The notes under the pieces were generated by a model, which searched no databases, was not told the DNA's origin, and saw nothing but the letters and a program-made list of their open reading frames with translations. A stretch of DNA of 64,000 bases from the NCBI GenBank assembly GCA_963678575.2, contig CAXXHV010000002.1, positions 682,001 to 746,000 on the forward strand, in the 5' to 3' direction. How positions within the stretch are numbered: the first letter of the stretch is position 1; each line of letters starts with the position of its first letter. This document shows positions 56,172 through 64,000 of the stretch, piece by piece. The DNA is from Pleomorphochaeta sp963678575. GTDB taxonomy: Bacteria > Spirochaetota > Spirochaetia > Sphaerochaetales > Sphaerochaetaceae. The position numbers and the translations under genes were made by a program.

Positions 56172-56914
56172 TGGAAGAAATATTAGATATTAAGCATTTA
56201 TCAAAGACTTTTGGTACAAATGTTGTATTAACAGATATCGATTTTAAAGTTAATAAAGGCGATGTAACAACTATTATTGGATCTTCAGGCTCTGGTAAAT
56301 CAACTCTTTTAAGATGTATTAATTTGCTTGAAACTCCAACTTCTGGAGAAGTAAGATTTCATGGTAATAAAGTTGCTGATGGTGGAATGAAAGAAGAAGC
56401 TTATAGAGCTAAAGTTGGAATGGTTTTCCAATCATTTAACTTATTTAATAACCATTCTGTTTTAAGTAATTGTATGCTGGGTCAAATAAAAGTATTAAAA
56501 AAGAGTAAGGCTCAAGCAAAAGAGCAAGCAATGAAATATTTAGAAAAAGTTGGTATGGCACCATATATTAATGCAAAACCTGCTCAATTATCTGGAGGAC
56601 AAAAACAAAGAGTTGCTATTGCCAGAGCTTTAGCTATGAACCCAGAAATTTTATTATTTGATGAACCCACTTCTGCTCTGGATCCTGAATTAGTAGGAGA
56701 AGTATTAGAAGTAATGAAAAAATTGGCTAATGAGGGGACTACTATGTTAGTTGTAACTCATGAAATGTCTTTTGCTCGTGATATCTCTTCTCATGTTGTA
56801 TTTATGGCTGATGGAAAGATTGAAGAAGAGGGAAGCTCAGATCAAATTTTCTATAACCCACAAAGTCCAAGGACAAAAGATTTCTTAGCTCGTTTTAGGG
56901 ATGAGAAAAAATAA
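56171..56914 (+). CDS. Amino-acid ABC transporter ATP-binding protein (GlnQ type)
   Basis: A 247-residue ATPase. Walker A GSSGSGKST (38-46), MVFQSFNLFNNHSVLSN, signature LSGGQKQR (about 142-149), Walker B ILLFDEPTSALDPE and VTHEMSFARD, all standard for the GlnQ/HisP polar amino-acid group. Translationally coupled to the permease (ATG overlaps TAA). Followed by a strong terminator. Confidence 0.95.
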   Translation: MEEILDIKHLSKTFGTNVVLTDIDFKVNKGDVTTIIGSSGSGKSTLLRCINLLETPTSGEVRFHGNKVADGGMKEEAYRAKVGMVFQSFNLFNNHSVLSNCMLGQIKVLKKSKAQAKEQAMKYLEKVGMAPYINAKPAQLSGGQKQRVAIARALAMNPEILLFDEPTSALDPELVGEVLEVMKKLANEGTTMLVVTHEMSFARDISSHVVFMADGKIEEEGSSDQIFYNPQSPRTKDFLARFRDEKK

Positions 56915-56931
56915 ATAATATATCTTATTTA

Positions 56932-56977
56932 AAAAAAGCTAGTTAACCAAATGAATTTTGATTGAACTAGCTTTTTT
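56932..56977. terminator. Bidirectional intrinsic terminator
   Basis: AAAAAAGCTAGTT (56932-56944) and AACTAGCTTTTTT (56965-56977) form a 13-bp stem whose flanks give T-runs on both strands. It ends the amino-acid ABC operon and also faces the smpB transcript from the other side. Confidence 0.85.
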
Positions 56978-57118
56978 ATTTTAAGAGATAATGCTTTAAA
57001 TAATTAAATCTTACATAATTTCCTTCTTTTGAGATTGTTTTTATTACTTTAACATTTTGTCAAAAGTTTTTATGTACATTCCATGATTGTTATCTAAATC
57101 AAGACCAGTTATAATTAT
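56976..57118 (-). pseudogene. Possible gene remnant downstream of smpB
   Basis: Two successive minus-strand frames read like protein: GLDLDNNHGMYIKTFDKMLK, then in the next frame VIKTISKEGNYVRFNYLKHY ending LLK and a stop at 56978-56976. A single extra A in the AAG-TAA join (near 57050) would fuse them. No family recognised and no start codon or Shine-Dalgarno, so it would be a decayed C-terminal fragment. In AT-rich DNA such a pair of frames could be chance. Confidence 0.3.
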
Positions 57119-57140
57119 TTATCTTTTTTATTTAAAAAAC

Positions 57141-57611
57141 TTAATAATTTAGTCTTTTTAACTCTCTTTTTGCATCTTTTTTTAAGTCTCTTTCTTTAAT
57201 AACATTTTTCTTATCATGAAGAGCTTTACCTTTTGCAAGACCAACTTCCATTTTGATAAGATTATTTTTTAAATAGACTTTTGTTGGAACTAGGGTTAAG
57301 CCTTTTTCATCAACTTTTCTTTTTAAGCGTTTAATCTCTTGTTTGTGTGCTAAAAGTTTTCTTTTTCTTTCCGGTTCATGATTAAAAATAGATCCCTGTT
57401 TATAAGGTTGTATCGTAAATTGAAGTAATATTAATTGGTTTTTTTCAATTACAACGTAGCTATCAGTAAAAGAAAATTTACCTTCCCGCATACTTTTTAC
57501 TTCTGTTCCTTCTAAAGCTATTCCACATTCAATAGTTTCAACCATCTCATAATTGAAAAAAGCTTTTTTATTTTTTAACAATAATTTATCATTATCTGAG
57601 TTATTTTTCAT
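57141..57611 (-). CDS. smpB: SsrA-binding protein SmpB
   Basis: A 156-residue tmRNA partner. NKKAFFNYEMVETIECGIALEGTEVKSMREG (in blocks), FTDSYVV, the EPERKRKLLAHKQEIKRL tmRNA-binding loop and the basic C-terminal tail KGKALHDKKNVIKERDLKKDAKREL typical of SmpB are complete. It places tmRNA on stalled ribosomes; ssrA is in the same window at 10.4-10.8 kb. AGGAAA precedes the ATG, 17 nt after the PEGA-FGE gene. Confidence 0.96.
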   Translation of the reverse strand: MKNNSDNDKLLLKNKKAFFNYEMVETIECGIALEGTEVKSMREGKFSFTDSYVVIEKNQLILLQFTIQPYKQGSIFNHEPERKRKLLAHKQEIKRLKRKVDEKGLTLVPTKVYLKNNLIKMEVGLAKGKALHDKKNVIKERDLKKDAKRELKRLNY

Positions 57612-57628
57612 AATTTTCTTTTCCTAAC

Positions 57629-59080
57629 TTATTTTTTATAAGCAATTCTAAATCCCATATATTCAAAACAAGCTGATTTATCGATAGCACCTACACTATT
57701 GATGTTTGCAGAAGAATTTAATAGAGATCCACCTTTAACAATTATATCATAATTGAAATTATCTTTCTTTAGCTGTGATATAATATTGTCTCTATCATTA
57801 ACAATTCTATTCAAAGCAAAATAAGGGGATGAGGTAAATTCCCATATTCCACCTAACATTAAATCAAATTGATTATCAACACTATAAGGAGCAATCATAG
57901 AGGTACTGTATGAATTATTTTTATAATTATTAGAGGCAAAAGCCGCAGCACTCCATTCTTCTTCACTTGGTATATATATATTAAGATTTGTTTTTTCACT
58001 TAGCCATTCGCAAAAGGCTTGAGCTGCATAATAACTAATATTCGTAATTGGCTCAAGAGAAGGGTAAGTTGTTGATAAACTTTTCCCTTGAAGATAGTTT
58101 TCATCTACTAGATTTTCCTTGATTAAAGAATCTAAGTTGCTCTTTGCCCATCTTGGGTTCTCAATGACAAATAAAGAATACATATAATTTGTTATTGGTG
58201 TTTTTGATAAGTAAAAACTTGAATCTAAATGCACCTTAATCCCTGATTCATTAATACTTGGGTAAGTACTATATGTGGTATCACCCATTACAAATTCAAA
58301 TGGATCAATTTTTAAAGTATTTATATTTGCACTATCATTAATCTTAAGATTATAAACAGAGGCATTAATTTTTTTATCTTCGAAAGGGAGTCCAACATTT
58401 ACACTGTTTTCTTCAAAGACTTGTTTAGCTTTGTTTATTTCATCATCAAAATCAATACCTAAATAGCTATAAGCATTAATTGCATCATCAAGCATAGTTT
58501 TTGAACTAATAAAAGAACTTGCTAATTTTAAGTACTGTTTTGTTGTTTCCTTTGGAAGTTCAAAGCTTATTGCATCTTTAGCAAATTGAGAAAAATATGG
58601 AATATAATTAGTTACATTATTGAATTCTAATATAGCGCTTTGATCAATTATTAATTGAATATCGAAATTTATGATATTATTAATTTTTTCCTGATTTAAT
58701 TCGTTCAATTCTAGTTTTACATTTTGGTAACGGTGAAAAATATATGTTAAAAAAACAGGATGCGATACTTTTATGCTATCTTTAGCAATAATTTGTGAAG
58801 CCTTTTTATAAACAACTTCATGTTCTCCACTTTTTATGAACTGTTGAGCAGGTGTACCACTTATATATTGGTTGTCAACATACACCCCAACATTATCAAT
58901 TTCACTTTCAAAAATAACAAATTTTCCACCATTTAATATTCCTGGTAGAAATCCAATCAAAAATACAATTAGTAAAACTGCAAAAATAGAAAGAGCTAGT
59001 ATATAAACACCAGGTCTCATGGAACCAATTTTTGGTAAAGTAACGTCATCAATCTTAGGTAAATCTTTAATATCTTTCAT
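57629..59080 (-). CDS. PEGA and formylglycine-generating-enzyme (FGE) domain protein
   Basis: A 483-residue bitopic membrane protein: short cytosolic N-terminus, helix 24-48, a PEGA domain (about 52-110: VYVDNQYISGTPAQQFIKSGEHEV), a helical middle and a C-terminal FGE/SUMF1-like domain (270-483) with FVMGD, TPITNYMYSLF, SYYAAQAFCEWLSEKTNLNIYIPSEEEW in parts, GGIWEFTSSPY and GFRIAYKK. FGE-like proteins lacking the sulfatase link often act as carbohydrate- or peptide-binding. No sulfatase is nearby. No Shine-Dalgarno; likely leaderless. First of an operon with smpB. Confidence 0.83.
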   Translation of the reverse strand: MKDIKDLPKIDDVTLPKIGSMRPGVYILALSIFAVLLIVFLIGFLPGILNGGKFVIFESEIDNVGVYVDNQYISGTPAQQFIKSGEHEVVYKKASQIIAKDSIKVSHPVFLTYIFHRYQNVKLELNELNQEKINNIINFDIQLIIDQSAILEFNNVTNYIPYFSQFAKDAISFELPKETTKQYLKLASSFISSKTMLDDAINAYSYLGIDFDDEINKAKQVFEENSVNVGLPFEDKKINASVYNLKINDSANINTLKIDPFEFVMGDTTYSTYPSINESGIKVHLDSSFYLSKTPITNYMYSLFVIENPRWAKSNLDSLIKENLVDENYLQGKSLSTTYPSLEPITNISYYAAQAFCEWLSEKTNLNIYIPSEEEWSAAAFASNNYKNNSYSTSMIAPYSVDNQFDLMLGGIWEFTSSPYFALNRIVNDRDNIISQLKKDNFNYDIIVKGGSLLNSSANINSVGAIDKSACFEYMGFRIAYKK

Positions 59081-59087
59081 ATCTTAC

Positions 59088-59116
59088 AAATTACTTATAC
59101 CTTTAATCCTTGTCAA
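59088..59116 (-). promoter_or_regulatory. Leaderless promoter of PEGA-FGE gene, sharing its -35 with lepB
   Basis: On the minus strand TTGACA (59116-59111), 17 bp, TAATTT (59093-59088), then 7 nt to the ATG. The -35 overlaps the lepB -35 on the other strand: TTGTCAA reads TTGTCA forward and TTGACA in reverse. Confidence 0.65.
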
Positions 59117-59138
59117 CTCTTTTACTTTATTGTATTGT
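59110..59138 (+). promoter_or_regulatory. Leaderless promoter of lepB
   Basis: TTGTCA (59110-59115), 17 bp, TATTGT (59133-59138), then 7 nt to the ATG at 59146. Transcription would begin at or next to the start codon. Shares its -35 with the divergent promoter. Confidence 0.6.
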
Positions 59139-59145
59139 AGATATC

Positions 59146-60156
59146 ATGAGTTTATTAATTGATAAAGTTGAAAAAATAGCAATAAAACATTTTACAAAGA
59201 GAAAAGCTATAAAAATATATATGAAAGAGCACCCAGTTAAAAAGACATTCTGGGGAGAAGTAAAAGGATGGCTAGATGCTTTAGTTTTTGCAGTAGTTGT
59301 CTTAGTTCTGATTAACCAATACGTTTTTCAATTATTTGTAATACCAACTCCGTCTATGGAAAAAACAATGTTAATCAAAGATAGAGTATTTGTTAATAAA
59401 AATATTTATGGCTTAGAAGTATGGCCTGGTGGAACTAAATTAGGTTCTTCAAAAAGGACCGTATTAAGAGATAATATTATTACTTTCTATAACCCAGAAT
59501 ATGTATCAAAAGGTCCTTTATTTGATATTGCGGCTCAAATGATTTTTTCAGCAACTTTCTCTTTAGTAAATATAGATAAAAATGAAGATGGAACTCCAGC
59601 TGAAAGACTTTATGTAAAAAGAGCTGCAGCTCTGAATAATGATACTGTAAAATTTGATAATGGAAATATAAATATTAGAGTATCAGGAAGCGATAGTTTT
59701 GTTAATGAAATGGATTTTAGAGAAGAAAACAATTTAAGTTTAGGTCCAAATAGATTAATTGAAGATTCTTATTATTCTCCATTAAAAGCTTGGGCTTCTT
59801 TAATAGCTTATAGAGATAAAGGGTTAAATAATTCTTCATATACTCCTTCTTATTATTTAAATGAATATAAGAAATTAAGTGATACTAGTTATCCAAAAGA
59901 TATGTATGAATTTATGAAAACAAAATATTATGTAGAACATAAAATAGATCCTAGTGATTTTAGTGCAAGAAGTAATTATAAAAGTTATTCTAATGGAATA
60001 ACAGTTCCTTCTAAATATGTGCTTCCTCTTGGGGATAATAGAGATAATTCTCATGACGGTAGATATTTTGGTCCTGTCGCTCAATCTACGGTAATTGGAC
60101 GAGTATTCTTTAGATTCTGGCCCATTAATAGAATAAGTTATCTCGGAAATAAATGA
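59146..60156 (+). CDS. lepB: Signal peptidase I
   Basis: A 336-residue signal peptidase I. Membrane anchor (about 41-64), nucleophile Ser70 in PTPSM, general-base Lys158 in RLYVKRA, and the late box GDNRDNSHDGRYFGPV. It is longer than many because of an insert between boxes C and E (about 180-280). It removes signal peptides from exported proteins such as the FANG-type binding proteins here. I start at ATG 59146; TTG 59110 is the -35 box. Overlaps the hemW-like gene by 4 nt. Confidence 0.93.
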   Translation: MSLLIDKVEKIAIKHFTKRKAIKIYMKEHPVKKTFWGEVKGWLDALVFAVVVLVLINQYVFQLFVIPTPSMEKTMLIKDRVFVNKNIYGLEVWPGGTKLGSSKRTVLRDNIITFYNPEYVSKGPLFDIAAQMIFSATFSLVNIDKNEDGTPAERLYVKRAAALNNDTVKFDNGNINIRVSGSDSFVNEMDFREENNLSLGPNRLIEDSYYSPLKAWASLIAYRDKGLNNSSYTPSYYLNEYKKLSDTSYPKDMYEFMKTKYYVEHKIDPSDFSARSNYKSYSNGITVPSKYVLPLGDNRDNSHDGRYFGPVAQSTVIGRVFFRFWPINRISYLGNK

Positions 60157-61418
60157 TTGATTTAAAATATCTACAATTATTAGAGAAGCAAAATACGCTT
60201 TCTCTCTATATTCATATCCCTTTTTGTACAACAAAATGTTATTATTGTGCTTTTTATAGCGAGGATAATAAATGTTGGAATGCAAAAGATATTGATATGT
60301 ATCTTGATAAACTATTTAAAGAGATTGATTTATTAAAAAAATTTTATAATAAGAATTTTGATACAGTATTTATTGGTGGTGGAAATCCAGGGACTTTACC
60401 TCTTTCTCTTTTTAGAAAATTATTAATTAAAATTGGACCTTCTAGAGAAACAACTTTTGAAATTAATCCAGAATCTTTATCAAGTGATTATTTAACCTTA
60501 TTTAAAGAAGGACTTGCTACAAGAATATCCATTGGAATTCAGTCTTTTGATGATAATATATTAAAATTATTAGGAAGAAAGGCAAGAAAAGAAGACAATT
60601 TAAAAGCTTTAGAATTTTGTAGAGACTTAGATAATTTAAAACTAGATTTAAATGATAATTATTTTATAAAAAATAAACTAATTGATAAAATTACTTATAT
60701 AAAATTAAATACAAAAATTAAATATTCCTTTGATTTAATGAGTTCTTTACCAACTCAAAGTATAAAAGACAGTATTAATGATATTAATATTTTAGTTGAA
60801 AATACTAAATTAACACATCTTTCGCTTTATTGTTTAACAATAGAAGAGGGCTCTTATTTATATTCGCTAGTAAATAATAAAAAAATAAATACAAATAGTG
60901 ATCTTTATGAAAAAGATATGTTAAAAAAACTATGGGATTATTTAGATACTTTAGACTTTAAACATTATGAGATATCTAATTTTGCAAAGAATGATGATAT
61001 TTGTGAACATAATCTAAGATATTGGAAATTAAAACCATATATTTCATTAGGTTCTTCTTCTGCTTCAAGTATTTATAATTGTAATAAATTAATTAGATTA
61101 ACTAATACTTCTTCTTATAAAGAGTATATTAATAATAATTTATTAGAAAATTATGAGATAGAGAAATTAAATCTTAATCAATTTCTTGATGAATATATTA
61201 TAGTATCTTTAAGGAATAAAGATGGCTTAGCTTTTGATTATTTAGAAGAATATTTTAAATTATCTAAACAAACAGTGATTTCAGCTTTTTCAAAATATGA
61301 TAAATCACTTTACAATATTAATTCTGATTCGATTAGTTTAACTGAATCAGGTTTTATTATATTAGATACAATTATATTAGAAATATCACTTTATTTTGAA
61401 GATAAAATAACTTCTTAA
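60153..61418 (+). CDS. hemW: HemW-like radical SAM protein
   Basis: A 421-residue radical SAM protein of the HemN/HemW group. IHIPFCTTKCYYCAFYS contains the Cx3Cx2C cluster (about 25-32) with Tyr-Tyr before the third Cys; FIGGGNPGTLP, FEINPES, RISIGIQSFDD, and a C-terminal HemN-like domain follow. HemW is a heme chaperone; the extra NPG in GGGNP (GGGTP is usual) and about 40 extra residues make a strict orthologue call uncertain. Overlaps lepB by 4 nt and the convergent regulator by 4 nt. Confidence 0.82.
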   Translation: MIDLKYLQLLEKQNTLSLYIHIPFCTTKCYYCAFYSEDNKCWNAKDIDMYLDKLFKEIDLLKKFYNKNFDTVFIGGGNPGTLPLSLFRKLLIKIGPSRETTFEINPESLSSDYLTLFKEGLATRISIGIQSFDDNILKLLGRKARKEDNLKALEFCRDLDNLKLDLNDNYFIKNKLIDKITYIKLNTKIKYSFDLMSSLPTQSIKDSINDINILVENTKLTHLSLYCLTIEEGSYLYSLVNNKKINTNSDLYEKDMLKKLWDYLDTLDFKHYEISNFAKNDDICEHNLRYWKLKPYISLGSSSASSIYNCNKLIRLTNTSSYKEYINNNLLENYEIEKLNLNQFLDEYIIVSLRNKDGLAFDYLEEYFKLSKQTVISAFSKYDKSLYNINSDSISLTESGFIILDTIILEISLYFEDKITS

Positions 61419-62434
61419 TTATTTAATAAATCATCCTTCATTTGATCTAAGAGAAAATTTAATCTTTTTTTATTTAATTCAAGATATAGAATATTTTGTT
61501 TTCCTTCTTCAATAATAATTAATCCTAGATCATATAGTTTATTTATATGGTAATTCATGGTAGCTGCACTTAAATTTAATTCTTTAGCTAATTCATTTGA
61601 ATAATATTTTCTTTTTGATAATAGCTTTATTATTTGATATCTTTTAGGAACACTTAAATATTTGGTTAACAATAATAAATACTTTTTATCATCTTCATTA
61701 TTTTTTTTTAATATAAAATCACCAAAAATAAATGCTTTTGAATTAATATTTAAGCTATGAATAAATGGACAATAATAACTATAATAGGGTTGGAATGTTT
61801 TTATATTGGTATTTTCATAGAAAGGACTAATCCTTTTTAAAAAAGTGTCTTCATTATTGTCTGCTGATAATTGGATCTTTTTTAAGTCGAAGTTTATATG
61901 ATTTAAATCTTTATTAACTAAATTAGTTTTGAACATTTCTTTAAATTTCATTATTTCATTTCTAAAAGAAAGTAAGATATCATTATCATTTAAAATTGAA
62001 ATAATTAAATTAACAGTTTTATGTATATCTACATTTTTTGTCAAAGAAGAGTCTTTAGTTTTTATAATTAAATACAACCCTTTTTTTGATATTTCATTTG
62101 AAATTTCTTCATCAAAGTATGAATTTAAAAAGTTTCTAAAAGAAAATATATTAATATCAATAAAATGCATCTCATGGAATAATATATAAATTAAATACGT
62201 TGAAAAGAGTTTACATTGGTTGAAATATGTTTCAAGGAATTTTTTTTCAATATAATTTAAATTGTTGTAATAAGTCTTGATAAATTTTAAATAGTTTAAT
62301 AGAAGTTCTTCATCAAATACTAAAATAGTATCTTTTCTAAGTTTATTTATCTCAGTATTGAAATAATCTAAATTAGAAATAATATCAGTAAATAATGTAA
62401 AATCTAAATCTTCGTTGAATAATATTTTTTTCAT
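61415..62434 (-). CDS. ArsR-like winged-helix regulator
   Basis: A 339-residue protein. The C-terminal 80 residues are an ArsR-type winged helix: LLTKYLSVPKRYQIIKLLSKRKYYSNELAKELNLSAATMNYHINKLYDLGLI (in blocks). The long N-terminal helical domain (1-250) is not recognised and could be a ligand sensor. It follows the efflux pump gene with an ATGA-type overlap. The promoter of the pair carries four copies of TTAGATA/TATCTAA, the likely operator. Confidence 0.82.
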   Translation of the reverse strand: MKKILFNEDLDFTLFTDIISNLDYFNTEINKLRKDTILVFDEELLLNYLKFIKTYYNNLNYIEKKFLETYFNQCKLFSTYLIYILFHEMHFIDINIFSFRNFLNSYFDEEISNEISKKGLYLIIKTKDSSLTKNVDIHKTVNLIISILNDNDILLSFRNEIMKFKEMFKTNLVNKDLNHINFDLKKIQLSADNNEDTFLKRISPFYENTNIKTFQPYYSYYCPFIHSLNINSKAFIFGDFILKKNNEDDKKYLLLLTKYLSVPKRYQIIKLLSKRKYYSNELAKELNLSAATMNYHINKLYDLGLIIIEEGKQNILYLELNKKRLNFLLDQMKDDLLNN

Positions 62435-63669
62435 AAAGTAACCTTTATTTTTTTATTAATATCTCTAAGTAATAAAAAACATAATATAAGAAAAGCTAAG
62501 CTAGCTGTTAATATTGTATAGGAAACATAGAATTTATCAACTAAAAAACCAAAAAAGAATATTGAGATAGGGGAAAGGACTTGAGAGAGAGAAGATAATA
62601 TTCCATTTAATCTACCTCTTATGTTATCTTCAAATAAATTTTGTAAATTTGCATTAATTGGTATTTCAATATAACAGAGAAGAACCCCTATGCTAAAAAT
62701 ACTAATAAACAATAATATTAATTTCATATTTATACTTAAATCTATTTCTAAGATTATAAAAATAATGAAATGTGAAAAAGCAATTAATAATATAACGAAA
62801 AACATTTGTTTTAAAATGTTTCTTTCTTTTTTCTTAGTTGTAGTATAAAGGAATGAAGAAAAAATCATTCCAAGAGGAAGTGCTGTTTGGATTATTCCAT
62901 ATTGAGAAGAAGATAGATTAATTATATTTACACAATAATAAGGGATTGCTATTAATATATTTATAGTAAAAAAATTAATTAACATTGAGTATTTTATTAT
63001 CACATAAAGGAGTTTATGGTTTTTTATATATAAAAGAGAAAATTTCATATTTGATATAAAAGAATTATGTATTGAAGATTTAATATCAGAGTATTTAATT
63101 ATTAAAAACAATTCTAAAATTGCAGATGTTAAAAAAGAGAAAGAGTTAATTAATATAATATATTTAATTTCAAATAAACTATATGCAATTCCTGACAATA
63201 TTGGTCCACTAATTCTTACAATTGAGTTTATCATTGAATTAATGGAATTGATTTTAATTATTTTATTTTTTGAAACTAAATTCGGTATACAGGATTCTAT
63301 ATTTACTGAGAAAAAAGCATTAAAACTTGAAAGCAAAATTGTGGTTAAATAAATAAAGAACAGAGTTAAGTTATTCTTCGAAACTATTATATATATTATT
63401 AATAATAAAAGAAAAGATAACACATCCATTAACACGATTGTAGTTTTTCTTGAATGTTTGTCAGCTAAAATTCCAGCAATAGGGAAAAGTATTATTTTGG
63501 GTAATATTGATAGTAATATAGTAATTGAAAAATTTAAACTTGATCCTGTTAATTTTAATACATAAAGGCCAATTGAAAAACTGTAAAGCATTGTCCCTAA
63601 TCCTGAAATAAGAGAACCAATTGAAAAAATAAAAATATTTCTGCCTTCTATATTTGATTTTAAGTTCAT
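62431..63669 (-). CDS. MFS efflux transporter (macrolide-efflux-like)
   Basis: A 412-residue 12-helix MFS protein. FSIGSLISGLGTMLYSFSIGLYVLKLTGSSLNFSI and GILADKHSRKTTIVLMDVLSF (motif A region) are as in MefA/tetracycline-like 'MFS_3' exporters. A drug or metabolite efflux role is inferred. First gene in the regulator operon. No Shine-Dalgarno; the -10 box ends 6 nt before the ATG. Confidence 0.88.
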   Translation of the reverse strand: MNLKSNIEGRNIFIFSIGSLISGLGTMLYSFSIGLYVLKLTGSSLNFSITILLSILPKIILFPIAGILADKHSRKTTIVLMDVLSFLLLLIIYIIVSKNNLTLFFIYLTTILLSSFNAFFSVNIESCIPNLVSKNKIIKINSINSMINSIVRISGPILSGIAYSLFEIKYIILINSFSFLTSAILELFLIIKYSDIKSSIHNSFISNMKFSLLYIKNHKLLYVIIKYSMLINFFTINILIAIPYYCVNIINLSSSQYGIIQTALPLGMIFSSFLYTTTKKKERNILKQMFFVILLIAFSHFIIFIILEIDLSINMKLILLFISIFSIGVLLCYIEIPINANLQNLFEDNIRGRLNGILSSLSQVLSPISIFFFGFLVDKFYVSYTILTASLAFLILCFLLLRDINKKIKVTL

Positions 63670-63675
63670 ATTAAT

Positions 63676-63705
63676 AATATATTATACATATCTAATATTT
63701 GTCAA
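63676..63705 (-). promoter_or_regulatory. Leaderless promoter of the efflux operon
   Basis: On the minus strand TTGACA (63705-63700), 18 bp, TATATT (63681-63676), then 6 nt to the ATG at 63669. One TATCTAA operator copy (63689-63695) lies in the spacer. Confidence 0.65.
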
Positions 63706-63764
63706 TGTTTAGATGGTTATCTAATTATATAAGAATATTAGATATTATAATTACTTGTTAGATA
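63689..63764. promoter_or_regulatory. Array of TATCTAA/TTAGATA operator sites
   Basis: TATCTAA at 63689-63695 and 63718-63724; TTAGATA at 63738-63744 and 63758-63764; a one-mismatch copy TTAGATG at 63708-63714. The outer copies extend to an 11-bp inverted repeat TATCTAATATT/AATATTAGATA. Placed over the efflux promoter, they are the probable sites of its ArsR-like regulator. Confidence 0.65.
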
Positions 63765-63865
63765 ATATTTAAAAAATATGAAGCCTATAATTGATATCGA
63801 ATTTATAAAAATTAATTGAAAAGTACCTTTATTAAGTGAAAATATTTTTATATTTATTTAATTTA

Positions 63866-63894
63866 TTGACCATTTAATTCATTATTTTTATATT
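63866..63894 (+). promoter_or_regulatory. Leaderless promoter of the gene at the right edge
   Basis: TTGACC (63866-63871), 17 bp, TATATT (63889-63894), then 7 nt to the ATG at 63902. Same geometry as the other leaderless promoters in this region. Confidence 0.55.
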
Positions 63895-63901
63895 ATTAGG
63901 T

Positions 63902-64000
63902 ATGGATGAATTATACCAACAAATATCTGATGATACTTATAACTCAATATTAACTACTTTAGAAACAAGATATAATAAATTTCAATTATCCTTAGTTGAA
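63902..64000 (+). CDS. 5' end of an unidentified gene (partial)
   Basis: ATG followed by 32 sense codons to the window edge, starting MDELYQQISDDTYNSILTT and reading as a helical, polar N-terminus. It has a consensus promoter 7 nt upstream but no Shine-Dalgarno beyond a weak AGG. Too short to assign a function. Divergent from the efflux operon. Confidence 0.55.
   Translation, partial: MDELYQQISDDTYNSILTTLETRYNKFQLSLVE

Noticed and set aside
1..64000. CRISPR arrays or tandem repeat arrays
   Set aside because: No regularly spaced repeat of 20 bp or more was found; the visible repeats are paired operators and hairpins.

Overview
The window is very AT-rich chromosomal DNA, roughly 27-28% G+C by eye, with standard bacterial codon use. 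Several secreted-protein leaders end in FANG-x-(S/K)-E, in three ABC substrate-binding proteins. Together with extracytoplasmic binding-protein operons, GPH-type symporters, a PEGA-FGE protein and two-transmembrane AraC regulators, this suggests a host- or gut-associated low-GC spirochaete. That assignment is inference. No tRNA or rRNA gene, CRISPR array or prophage module was seen; one lone tyrosine recombinase and one tmRNA gene are present.

Layout. (a) 0-9.3 kb, minus strand: an eight-gene Pel-like exopolysaccharide operon in the order GH114-like hydrolase, CotH lipoprotein, VTC polymerase, DUF4956, PelD, PelE-like, PelF, PelG. The PelD keeps an RxxD I-site, so it is a probable c-di-GMP receptor. 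(b) 9.3-10.8 kb: a CorA/ZntB-type ion channel and ssrA (tmRNA). (c) 11.2-22.1 kb, plus strand: a carbohydrate ABC importer, a GH123-like hexosaminidase, a membrane AraC sensor-regulator, an AEC carrier, a flavodoxin-like reductase, a GPH symporter and a PIG-L deacetylase, readable as amino-sugar glycan uptake. (d) 22.2-24.2 kb: a GPH transporter and TetR regulator, with a perfect operator between it and the next locus. (e) 24.3-33.1 kb, plus strand: an unfamiliar GT-B-like protein, secreted alkaline phosphatase, YibE/F, a second sugar ABC importer and an NAGPA-like phosphodiester glycosidase, together suggesting scavenging of phosphorylated glycoconjugates. (f) 33-40.9 kb: housekeeping and accessory genes, including purine nucleoside phosphorylase and a MetA/MetY pair predicted to work through O-acetylhomoserine. 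(g) 40.9-43.8 kb: a recombinase beside a gene-free, nearly pure A+T stretch, then small genes. (h) 43.8-50.6 kb: SbcCD, a MerR regulator with a textbook 19-bp-spacer promoter, and the AmrS radical SAM gene. (i) 50.7-53.0 kb: DUF1295, AmrA and AmrB, completing an AmmeMemoRadiSam set. (j) 53-64 kb: YwbE, a methyltransferase, an amino-acid ABC importer, SmpB, a PEGA-FGE protein, signal peptidase I, a HemW-like protein and an efflux pump with its ArsR-like regulator.

Cross-cutting signals. Most genes have good Shine-Dalgarno sequences, but six in the last 13 kb have none. Each instead has a recognisable sigma-70 promoter whose -10 box ends 6-8 nt before the ATG, which predicts leaderless mRNAs. 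Two of these (PEGA-FGE and lepB) are divergent and share one -35 box. Three transcription units carry conspicuous repeated or palindromic operators, and both sugar ABC operons have a UUUU-loop hairpin just after the binding-protein gene.
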